From contig MNCI01026654.1 of NCBI GenBank assembly GCA_015680685.1, positions 1,110 to 65,109 on the forward strand: DNA of 64,000 nucleotides, read 5' to 3'. Numbering within the stretch: position 1 is the stretch's first letter; each line of letters starts with the position of its first letter. Of the stretch, positions 48,341 to 58,836 are shown piece after piece. Origin of the DNA: Gnetum montanum. Taxonomy: Eukaryota; Streptophyta; Gnetopsida; Gnetales; Gnetaceae. Below the pieces are notes generated by a model. That model was not told the origin of the DNA. It worked only from the letters and a program-made list of their open reading frames with translations, and ran no database searches. Both the position numbers and the translations under genes were made by a program.

Positions 48341-51300
48341 TCATGCATCATCTTCTGTTGCATCGTCTTCTATTGCATCATCATTCCCATCCTCAAAGGG
48401 GCTTTTTTCTTCATCCAAATAATGTATCATAGAAAAATTTTAAAATAGTTAGCTAGAGTCATGATAAAAGCTAGAATGAAATAAATTGTTGCATCACAAG
48501 AAAGTAGCTAACCCAAGATGGCCTCATGTCTATCTTACGGGGTATGTGATCCAAGCTGATCCTGAGGAATTTCTAAACCTCCTCTTCAGTAATGTCCACC
48601 TAATGCCTATCTCCTAAGTCATAGTTTGCTACAACCTTCTCCTTTTCAATAGCCGTCCATCTTGGTGGCCCTGGAGAAAAGGAGGTAGTGGCGGTCTCAT
48701 CCACGAGGAAACTCACTTCCTGTTCCTAGGATTCACTGACCATCACTTTTTGCATGAACTTGTCATAAGTCCCAGAAGTGCCAATGACATCCAAGAACAC
48801 TTCATGAGTATACAACTTAACAGAAGCATCCCAGTACTATTTACAATAGGTGGCATGTTCTAGTTTATACATAAACTCTTGCGCTATAATCTTTTCAATC
48901 CTGGTTCTTTTGGACCAACAAGTCCATTTGCATACATTACTCAATAATCTCACATGTTGCCTCGTAGTTGCACTACATGACTATCTAATATCTTGCATAA
49001 TCAATGATAGTCATGCACCAACTACCATCATTGGTATCTTGGGCTAGAAGGAACTCATTCCTGGAGCAGAGGTCTCCCACCTTGATGGTCATATTGGCCT
49101 TTTCCTTCTCAAGCTTCTGAACCCATTTCCATAGGTCTTCATTTACATACCTACACTTCCATAGGGAGTGTACCAAATACAACATGCATTCGCTAGCCTC
49201 ATCATATATGCAATGAGGTACTTTGGTTACTTTTGGTGGGAATGCAATCACAATGTCGACTTTAACTACTTGTTTCAGGTCCCACTTGAGGTGAGAGGCT
49301 ATCGACCACACACAAAAATGCATTAGTCCCGGTTAGCCTAGCAAATTTTGGCAAGTTAGCATAGCAAATTTTAGCAACTTAAAAGGCCTAGTGTAGCTAC
49401 TTCACTTACCCACTTCTAGATCGATTTACTTTAAATGACCGATCATGTTGTCGACCACCCCCTGCATGAAAGCAAATTTATCAGAGGTTTCGGCCCATGG
49501 TCACATGTGGATTGAAGAAGGCCCTGCAGTGTACATAGTGGTGTCTACTACATGAAAAAACATGTTAGTTATGATCGAAAGGACTACAATAAAGCTAATG
49601 AGAAACACAAATGATATTGTTAATCTCTAATCCAGTAAACCCTCAAGGGCCATAGCGGGGGGGTTACTCATTGACAAACTGTCAAACATGCGATCAAACT
49701 CACCAGCATCAAGTTGTAGCTCCCCTTATTCTAGCTTACTTAACACCATGGAAGTGCCCTCTGTGTTCATCTTCTCCTTTGGTGCTAAACTACATTCACC
49801 AAAGAGATCACCAGTAGAGGTCCCCTCTTGGTTGACATAGGCCTTTTCTTTATTCGTTGGGACCCTTCTTTCTATGCCACCAGCATTTTCCTCATCAGCA
49901 GGGGAGTCCTCATCTTCAGCAGAAATGTCCTCCTCATCGGTAGGAGCATTTTCCTTGTCAATGGGAGCCCCTTCCTTTGTGGCATGAGCTAATTCTTTCT
50001 TAACTGGGGCCCTTTCCTCTGTGGTTGGGGCCCTTGCATCTTTATTAGCTGCCCCCATTTTGGGGCCCATCACCTCTTCTCCTTCTTCCTCTTCCTCTTC
50101 TTTCTCTACTAATAAAGCATAGTTACATTAGGCAAAAGCATACTAATTTAAAATAGATGCTACACTGTGCTATGCTGCCTAGCGTAGTACAGTGTAGTAG
50201 GCATTCACTAAACAAAAATGATAGCAAATAAAAATAGAAAAAGCATTTACCAATGGGAGGCTATATTCTACAGAGCATGAACCATAACTTCTACCCCCTT
50301 TTTTGTCCATATAGGGAGGCTCCTCAATCAGACGAGATCTTTTTTCATTGTAGCTTGGTGGTCACCATCTCTACAATGAGACATTTTCCCTGTGATACGC
50401 TACCTATAGTAACAGGGGGTGCCTCTCCTACATTGTCCTAGCCATGGAAGTTGCGTGCCACCTGATCCCTAGTCATCATTGAAAATAACTTCCTAATAGC
50501 TTTTGGGGGATCTTGGGCTCAGTTGGTATGGAAGACTTAGCAAATTCATGGTTTAGAAATTTGGTTACAATTTTGCATTGCCCAGATTCCATTTTCACGG
50601 ACCACCAAGAATTCCGTGAAGCGCCACAAGCAGGCTACAAAGAAGGCATGATGCACATTGAAACAGGATTCAGGTTTCTTATGAAGCTTGACCATTTCAA
50701 CCTATAGACCTTTGCAAAGATGTTTGGCCCAATTGTAATGGGCCCCCTCTTCCATGACCTCTCTCATTACACAAGCTTGCTCAATCCCAATGATTTTTCC
50801 TTGGGAGAGTAGTTTGAGAAAAGCATGGGCACGGAAGATGGGGTAAACTATTTTGGCCACTCTCAACATAGCTACTTCAATGGGGATTCCCTTTTGCCCA
50901 TTTGCTACCCCTAGCCACTCCTCAATGTCCCCTTGATGGTTCACCTCCTTTTTTGATCTTTTCTCCTATGAGGAGGCCATCAAAGGGGACACCGAAGAGA
51001 TTCACGAATAGTTGGTCATTAATTTCAAGCATCACTAGCACATCATGGACACGTGTGTGGAAGTGGTCTACTCTTTTGTAAAAGGAGTCAGCTAGGGCAA
51101 GCATCTTAGTAGTAGGGACACTTGGATTCAAGGAATAATTCCATGAGCTCAGTGTCCTGAAGGTTGTTGGTAAGTGATTCTGGGGCCCTACTACAAAGCC
51201 AGCATTGGGTCTCATCTACCTCGCCATACTTGAAATAAATGTTAGCCTTGTTATGCCTAGAGGTGATCACCATTACTTCATGGGATTTCTTCACCGCTAT

Positions 51301-52978
51301 AGCAGTTTAAAACAAAAAATAAAAAGTAAAAAAGCAAAACAAAACAAAAAAAGTAGCAAAACACAAATGACACTCGAACATGCAAACATGAACTCACAGT
51401 CTAGCATATCAAGTTTGAACAGTGACGAGACCAGTGGAAGATCCACTGACACATCTTCAATGGTGATTGGCCTAAGGGATGCCTAATCCCCATCCAACCA
51501 ATTAAACGCCTTACACCTATTGTAAAACTGGGAGTACCAGGTTGGATAGGTTTTGTATTCACCCTCGCATTGGCCTATCACACTGGCACACATATTCTTG
51601 GTAGAGAAAAACTCCCACAGCACCATCTCTACCAAGGCCAAGGCATCAGTATCACCATGAAGCCCACTCTTGTTGATGTAAAACTTGGTAACAAGAAGAG
51701 CACATACATTGTTAGCATTTGTTTTTCCTAGTGTAGCATGCATCACATAATGTAGCTGAATACATTTACAGAACTCACCTGCCAGCACAATAAACAGTTC
51801 CTGGTGGGTTCTGAAAATAGGTTCCCATGTGACGAGAAATGAACAATGTGTTGTATAGGTGGTAGTAATTATATTTAGGAATTTACTAGATCCAATTTAG
51901 ATGCCTTAATATTTTTGGATGCTGACTAGATCCTCCTGCCTACTCATCCCCAATTTCCCCATTGGTTAGAAATCTCAGAATGCCTTAGTTTGCCCCAAGC
52001 AACAAGGTTTCTGTAATTGCAGCTACTGCCTCCACTAATAAGTGTGACTAAACGATCACACTAAAGTGCTATAGGAGGAATTTTAGGAAGTCTTGTATAC
52101 CTTCTTGGAACCAAACTGCTTGCCACTCGACATGCACATGGGGTAGAGGAACGTTGGCCACTAGTTCTCTTAGGCAGCACAAAACCCCTACAATTTCTAA
52201 GATAATCAAGATGGATCTTAACATCACCCTGCATAACACAATGGAATATATTAACATTATGTTTGACTAGAATTCGCATGTAGCTTAGTAGGATTAGGCA
52301 TTTGCAAATAGCATAGCATAAATCTTTTCTTGCATATAGGGTAGAAGAACCACAAGGGCGATAGCGTAGCAACATGATACCACCAATGCATTGACCAAAA
52401 GGTCTCACAACACACCAGCCTAGAATAGCAACAAAAAAATTAAATATAAATTTTAAACAAGAAAGAATATAATATGCTACAATCATTTCAACAAATCCTT
52501 TGATGTACAAAATGATTTGTGCTACGATGTGTTAGACACATGTTACCCTATAAAATCATGTGTGAAGCCAAACCCTCCTGATGGTCATATACTATGCTAT
52601 TTGCATGCTAAATTACCAAAATCACCTAAACCTTTGTGGTGAGGTAGTCATAGCAATGGTGGTTTGGACAAGACTACATGCAACCTTAGCGTATCTTTCG
52701 TACACCTGTCGTGGCTAAATTGGCAACAACAATGGTGTAATGGCCAAAACAACAACCAAAACGATGAAAGAAGACACAGATTTATTTTTTTAAAATGAAA
52801 AAAAAATAAGCAGAGACAACAATAGTCATAAGGAAAACAAAGATAGCATAAAAGCTTACTAGGCTGACAAAGTCTCCTCTCGTACCACGACGCGTGCCTA
52901 CGACAGATGTCCTATGGTGTCTTTCACCTCATCAACCTTGGCAAGCGCTAGGTGTTTTCGTTTTCTTTTAGGTGCCAT
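48341..52978 (-). pseudogene. Antisense spliced gene of element D (unknown protein)
   Basis: Minus-strand exons: e1 52978-52860 (119 bp), e2 52228-51779 (450), e3 51683-51398 (286), e4 51296-50251 (1,046), e5 50108-49633 (476), e6 49547-49410 (138), e7 49298-48513 (786), e8 about 48420-48341. Splice signals: donors gtaagc, gtgagt, gtgagt, gtaaat and gtaagt; acceptors tatgcag (e2), tgctatag (e4), tttattag (e5), catgtag (e6), gtcgatag (e7). N-terminus MAPKRKRKHLALAK is strongly basic, like a nuclear localisation signal. e4 carries YNWAKHLCKGL and EVMEEGAHYN; e5 is a long acidic low-complexity repeat (APTTEERAPVKKE, ISAEDEDSPADEE); e7 has a predicted coiled coil (NEDLWKWVQKLEKEK); the tail is Asp-rich. 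No family recognised. Stops in e1 and e2 and a frameshift in e4 show decay. Confidence 0.77.
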
Positions 52979-53105
52979 CATCTCAATGTAGATTCTTTCT
53001 TAGTTGCTATGCTGAATTGTTTTACTCTTTTCCAATACAATCGCTCTATGCTTTGGGTGTGAGTTTTTTACTTACAATGAAAATGATGAGTTTACTAGGG
53101 GTAAA

Positions 53106-53120
53106 CCCCTATTTATAGCC
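53106..53120 (-). promoter_or_regulatory. TATA box of the element D antisense gene
   Basis: Minus-strand GGCTATAAATAGGGG; its inner end is 128 bp from the exon 1 ATG, against 127 bp in A. The first 15 bases after it differ between copies, so this box is specifically conserved. Confidence 0.72.
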
Positions 53121-53738
53121 AACACAATAAAAAGGAACTAACCATTTCACATCCCAATTAATGTGGGATGCTCTGTATAGCATAGCACTCCCACCATAGC
53201 ATAGCAGCACTGTTTGCATCATGGCAAGTGGGCCCAATCAAAAAATTTTCCCCACCTTAAATACCCACTTACCTTTGCAAGAATAACCCGTTAGCTCCGT
53301 AAAGACCTTAAACTAATAGTTTTGACTCCTAGTTTTCACCATGTTAGCGGTCTGCAAAGACCTTAAACTAATAGCCACTCACCTTTACAAGAATATCCTA
53401 TTAGCGGTCTACAAAGACCTTAAACTAGCAGTTTTGACTCACAGTTTTGATCACGTTAGTGATCCGCAAAGACCTTAAACTAATACTCTTAATTCAAAAA
53501 CCTATCCCATTAGTGGTATGCAAAGACCTTAAACTAGTAGTTATGACTTATTGATCAACCAAGTTAGCAATCTACTACAACCTTAAACTAGCAGCTTGCA
53601 AATTTGACATCACAATTGACAATTATTTAAAACCATTTGATATTTCATTGTTGCTTTGCAAGTGTTTACTATGCACTATTGCTACAAACAGGTATCACTT
53701 GACTTCACATTTATATTATTGTGGTAGGTTGAGTAAGA
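53121..53738 (+). repeat. Element D dyad array 2 and pol leader
   Basis: Five regular units begin with AAAGACCTTAAACTA at 53301, 53356, 53413, 53468 and 53522 (period 54-57 bp); the preceding GGTCTGCA or GGTCTACA makes a GGTC-N6-GACC dyad. A sixth, weaker unit is near 53580. An acceptor-like gtggtag at about 53722-53728 lies 10-11 nt before the pol ATG. Confidence 0.8.
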
Positions 53739-56700
53739 ATGGCTATGCATCATGATCTATCTTCACCTCTAGCCTTGACAGGTCCACATGGCAAGCTTAC
53801 AAGACAACTGAGCTCAGAGTCAATAGATTGGGAATCATCAATCGATAGCACTTTTATGTTCTTAGAAACATTCCCAGATTTAGAGGCTAGGGATGTAACT
53901 AAGAATCCTCTCATTGAAATTCCTGTGACTACATCCCAGGGGGAAATAAAGATGTTAAAACTTAGTTCCCTCCTAGATTCACAAACACATAAAGATGTAT
54001 CCAAAATCCTGCATGACAACATCGAAGTATTCACGTGGTCCTATAACGACATGCCAAGCTTAGATTCGAGGCTTATACACCATAACATTATCTTGGACCT
54101 ACGTGTGAAGGAAGTTAAACAAAAGGCTCGCAAGAATAAATGAAAGATCACACTAGTTATACACGATGAAATCACTAAGCTATATCAAGCTGGTTTCATT
54201 CGAGCAGTTGATTACTCAGAATGGATGTCGAACATTATTATAGTGTCTAAGAAAATAGGAGTGATACGAATCTGTATAGACTTCTAGGATTTGAACAAAG
54301 CAATGATCAAGGATGACTTCCCATTACCGAGTATCAATCAACTCATTGACACTACGTCTGGTCATGCTCTACTATCTTTCATGGATAGTTTCTCCAGCTA
54401 CAATCAAATTTTTATCAACCTAGAGCATCAGCTAACAACCGCTTTCATAACCCCATGGGGTATCTTCTATTACACTATGATGCCCTTTGGACTTAAGAAC
54501 ACCGGAGTAGCCTACCAAAGAGCCATGACATACATCTTTAGTGATTACATCCCAGAAACACTGAAAGACTATGTGGATGACATAGCAGTCAAATCCAAAG
54601 AGGTTGTTGACCATCCCAACAATCTAGGTGTAGTCCTCAAACATTGCCAGATGCATGACTTACGCCTCAACCAAAAAAAAGTGTGTATTCGGGGTAGGAA
54701 CCATATGCATGTTAGGGTTTGTAGTATTAGAGGCTAGAATATGAGTGGACCCTGACAAAGTTAAGGCCATCGTTAATCAAGCACCCTCTACAAACCTTAA
54801 AGAACTACATGGGCTACAAGGTAGGGTATAGTTCATTAGAAGGTTTATAGCAAATTTGACTAACAAGTTACACCTCATGCAACACTTACTAAAGAAAGGG
54901 ATTAACTTCGAATGGATGACACAATGCCAACAAGCCTTCAATGATATAAGGAAAGAGCTTTTACACCTCCCAATTATTTACCCACCGTATAGGGATAAGC
55001 CTTTCTACATCTACCTTGCCACCTCAGACATGTCTATCGTAGCACTATTATGTTAGAGAAGAGATAATGGCTCTAAGATTCTAGTGTATTACCTAAGACA
55101 TGAATTGATAGCATATGAGGTGAAGTACAATGAGGTGGAAAGAAATTGCCTCGCCCTAGTGTTTGCATTAAAAAAGTGGAGGCATTATCTATTCTGTAGC
55201 AAAGTTAACATTATTTGCAAGAGCAATGTACTCCAGGCTATCATAAACAATCTATAAGAGAGTAGCAGGATAGCCCGGTGGAAAGACATAACCACAGAAT
55301 TCGATTTGCATTATGTGATCCAATTGTCAATGAAAGGTCAAGCTATAGCTATGCAACTCACAACCTCACCTATCGACGATCGAGCAACCATAGAACCTAA
55401 ATTACTTGACAAGCATGTTATCACTATCAACTCTATCCCATTACATATCAAAGCTACTTTTCATTTAGATGATGCCTCGACTACGTGATGTGGTAGTGTT
55501 GTGGTTGTCATCACATTCCCCTCTAGGGACATCTAGCTGTTTTCTTATCGTTTCATGTTCCTTTGTATGGAAAACATGGTAGACTACAAAGGACTACTCA
55601 GGGGTCTCTTAGTAGTCCAAGCATTAAAAATTCAACACCTAGAAATTCATGGTGATTCATAACTCATTGTGAATCAAATCACTAAGTTCTATGCCTACAA
55701 AGCTACTCATCTCTAGCCCTATTGTGACCTAGCCAAATGTTTGCTTAAACAATTTGCAACAACAAACGTTCAGCATGTGCCACATAATGAAAACACTCTA
55801 GTAGATGCCCTAGCCACCCTAGCATTAAATGTGCCACCACACCTATTCACAAGTTTTTCCACTTCGATAACCGAGTATATAGAGCCTATTACTCAAGTAG
55901 TACATGTTTCCTTTGTAAGCGTTGTGAATACCCAGGAGTGGTATGCCAACATTAAAGCCTATCTGCAACATGGTGAACCCCCATGTGGATTGACATCTAC
56001 CCAAAGGGATGCAATCCGCAAGCATGCTCGACAATATGTACTTCTGGGAGATAATGCTTTATGAAAATGATTCTTTGATGGGATATTGCTGGCATGCATA
56101 AATGAGGAGCAAGTGCAAAAGGTCATTAATGAGGTACACAAGGGACTGTGTGGTGGACACATAGCACCTAGGACCATGGTAGCAAAAATTAGATGCCTAT
56201 GACACATGCAAATGATACGAAAATCTTATACATGTTTCACCTATAGAGTTGCACCCGATGGAGATCACTTGGTCATTCCAAAAATGGGGACTAGACATTG
56301 TAGGACCTATCATGCCTAAGTCTTTCATAGGGCATAGCTTCATTATCATCATCACTAAGTACTTTACAAAGTGGGTAGAGGCTATCTGCCTTAGTAAGAC
56401 TACATATCAATAGGTTTGCCACTTTATATTGGATCACATAGTGATAAGGTTTGGGATTCCCATGACTATTATGATAGAAAACAGGCCATAATTTAGCAGT
56501 GTGGAAACCAAAACCTTTTCCAACAACCTTTGCATTAGGAAATCCTTTTCCTTGCCATACTACCTGTAGGAAAATAGATAGGCAGAAGCTGCGAACAAAG
56601 CCATCATCAACTTGCTCAAGAAGATGCTTAGCAATAGCAAGAGATGATGGCATGAGCAAATCCTCTATGTGTAATGGGCTTATAGAGTGACATGTAGGAT

Positions 56701-57127
56701 GGAAATAGGTAAAACTCCTTACAGTCTTATTTACGGATCTGAAGTAGTGTTGCCTCTTGAGCTACAGGTACCATCACTTCGAATGATCCTATCAAACATC
56801 GTGAGTGAAGCCCAAAACAACGATTCGAGGATCATCGACCTCAACTTCATAGAGGAGGGGCATGCACATACACTTGGCCGCATTGAGTGATATTAAGATA
56901 GGCAATGGAAGAAGCATCATGCAGACCCACATCAATGGTTGGTAAAAAATGGAGACCTCATTCTCAAGGTTGTCCGTGAACATATGAACAAATTCTCAGC
57001 AAACTAGGAAGATTCATTCATGGTCACAAAAGCCTACAAGAATGGGGCCTTTAAGCTAGTAGACATGGATGAAAAATAGTTTACAAATCCTATGAATCAT
57101 TTGTATCTCAAGCCATACTACATCTGA
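53739..57127 (+). pseudogene. Element D pol: RT, RNase H, archaeal-type RNase H, integrase (decayed)
   Basis: The start at 53739 (MAMHHDLSSPLALTGPHG) has the same context in A and B. FTWSYNDMPSLD (about 54035), RT with FMDSFSSYNQI (about 54380), PFGLKNTGVAYQRAMT and YVDDIAVKS (about 54570), RNase H/connection (about 54900-55360), archaeal-type RNase H with FHLDDASTT (55458; the usual DGS is DDA here), HGDS and VDALATLAL (about 55800), integrase with WGLDIVGPI (about 56285), a degraded second aspartate (IENRP) near 56477 and a conserved C-terminal NHLYLKPY before the TGA at 57125-57127. Stops at 54286, 54738 and later. Confidence 0.9.
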
Positions 57128-57149
57128 TGCATGAGAAAGATAAGAAAAA

Positions 57150-57475
57150 CATCTGCTACAATGTAAAACTAGCACAGCTCATCCACTAAGATGTAAAACT
57201 AGCAAAGATAGTCTACTATGACTATAAACTGGCACAGATAGTCTACTATGACTATAAACTGGCACATCTGCCATGATATAAAATTGGCAAAGCAAGTCCT
57301 CTATGATGTTAATCTGGCATAGACAGTCCGCTATGACTTTAAACTAGCACATCCACCATCTGCTATGATAATAAACTAGCACAATAGTCTATTGGGACCT
57401 TAAATTAGCACACCACATTCTGCTGGGACCTTAAACCAGAACATCAAATGGTCTACTAGGACCTTAAACTAGGTT
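57150..57475 (+). repeat. Element D dyad array 3
   Basis: About ten units of 28-40 bp, e.g. AGTCTACTATGACTATAAACTGGCA (twice in succession at about 57208-57262) and GGTCTACTAGGACCTTAAACTAGG (about 57449). The paired arms change together (AGTC/GACT, GGTC/GACC). Confidence 0.8.
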
Positions 57476-58836
57476 CATGGCATAACATGTCTAGCTCACA
57501 ATCCATAACCTTACAAGCAAACGAGCATGTACAGTGCTTGCACAGGGTGGAACATTGTAGTTCTACAATGTAGTTCACGATGCCAAGAAAACACTTTCTG
57601 GAATATGTGCAACACCACTACCCCTGGCATCTTGCTGATCCTTTGAAGATGTTGTATGACATCTTGCTGATCTTTTGAAGCTACTACTACAATGGCCCTT
57701 TGCCCTTGCAGTAACTTCCATGGTTGGTGCCTGCTGCTGGAGTCCCAACACTATTGTGGCCTAGCCATAGAGTTGCTACCCTCTATCCCTCGCCATCACT
57801 CGTGCTCAATAGGCATTCAGCTATTAAGCCTCTCTGCTTACAGTTGAACTACATAATGTTTACCTTGGGCGAGGACGCCAAAGCACTCACATCACCACAA
57901 TTGCTAGCCGCCTTGGTGCCAACTCCTCCACGCTGATGCTGCCAGAACTAATGCTAGCCTTTCTAGTTTGGATGTCACATGCCTCAGCAATAATGTCCAT
58001 TGTTCTAGTAGCATCCAAAGAAAGAAAGACCCTTGCCTTCATTTTACTTGATGGTTTTTTCTTCTAGTTTTCTTTCTATTGTGTTTGTAGGGTACGTGCT
58101 AGAGGGGTGTTGGTCAAAGATGCATTTCACCAAGGTGGAAGTACACTACATCATTCCAAGGTGGTCGTCCTGACTAGCTTGGCTACTTGGAAGTGCACAT
58201 CCTCTCCTCCCTCTTTACCTCCTTTACCTCATTTCTTACACTCGCAATTCCCCTTCTTACACCTCTTTTATAAATTTTCCCGATGCCTGTAAAGCCCTCC
58301 CATATGCTCAACCGCAAAGTCCATGATGCGCATAATGCAACTCGCTACACTCAAAGCATCTGTAGGTAGGTCAAAGCCTCACGTAGATGTAACACAACTC
58401 ATCCTAGGGAGGAAACACCTATCCTACAACAACAATATTTTTTGCAAATGAAAATGGAAAAATATCAAAAGAAAAGTGAAGAAGAGAAAAAGCTCATGCA
58501 TAGAAAAAATGCATGCCCAAAACAAATGGCACATTAGCTATTTCGCAATGACCATCTCTAAGCATTCTGACAAGAGGTCAGAAGCCTGCAAAAGAAAGAT
58601 GCCTAGGCATATCAATTTTCTCACAAGCACTCCAATGAGGGACCACACAAAACTATCCCCACAAATCCACCCTTGCCCCTTTCCATACATGACTATCTTG
58701 GCACTCTCAAGCATAGCTAAGCGACATCTGGATGATTACTGATAATAGATGTTTACATGTTTTCTTTCATGGTGTTTCATATTCTTTGTCGACATCTTTT
58801 GGGCCCATTCTCTAGACATCGACAAAGAGGGGCCAA
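57476..58836 (+). mobile_element. Element D 3' untranslated region and polypurine tract
   Basis: No conserved protein frame; 57724-57936 is open but not shared with B. A pyrimidine run with tgtttgtag at about 58082-58090 is an acceptor-like site shared with B and C. 'gatgtaacacaactcatcc' near 58387 is the repeated motif of these regions. GACAAAGAGGGGCCAA at 58821-58836 is the polypurine tract. Confidence 0.7.

Noticed and set aside
53301-53610. Regularly spaced repeats resembling a CRISPR array
   Set aside because: The spacing is regular, but the units are part of a family of arrays at retrotransposon gene borders, the spacers are related to each other, and the sequence is plant nuclear.
57724-57936. 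Open frame of 70 codons after pol in D
   Set aside because: It is not conserved in B or C at the same place and lies in untranslated sequence.
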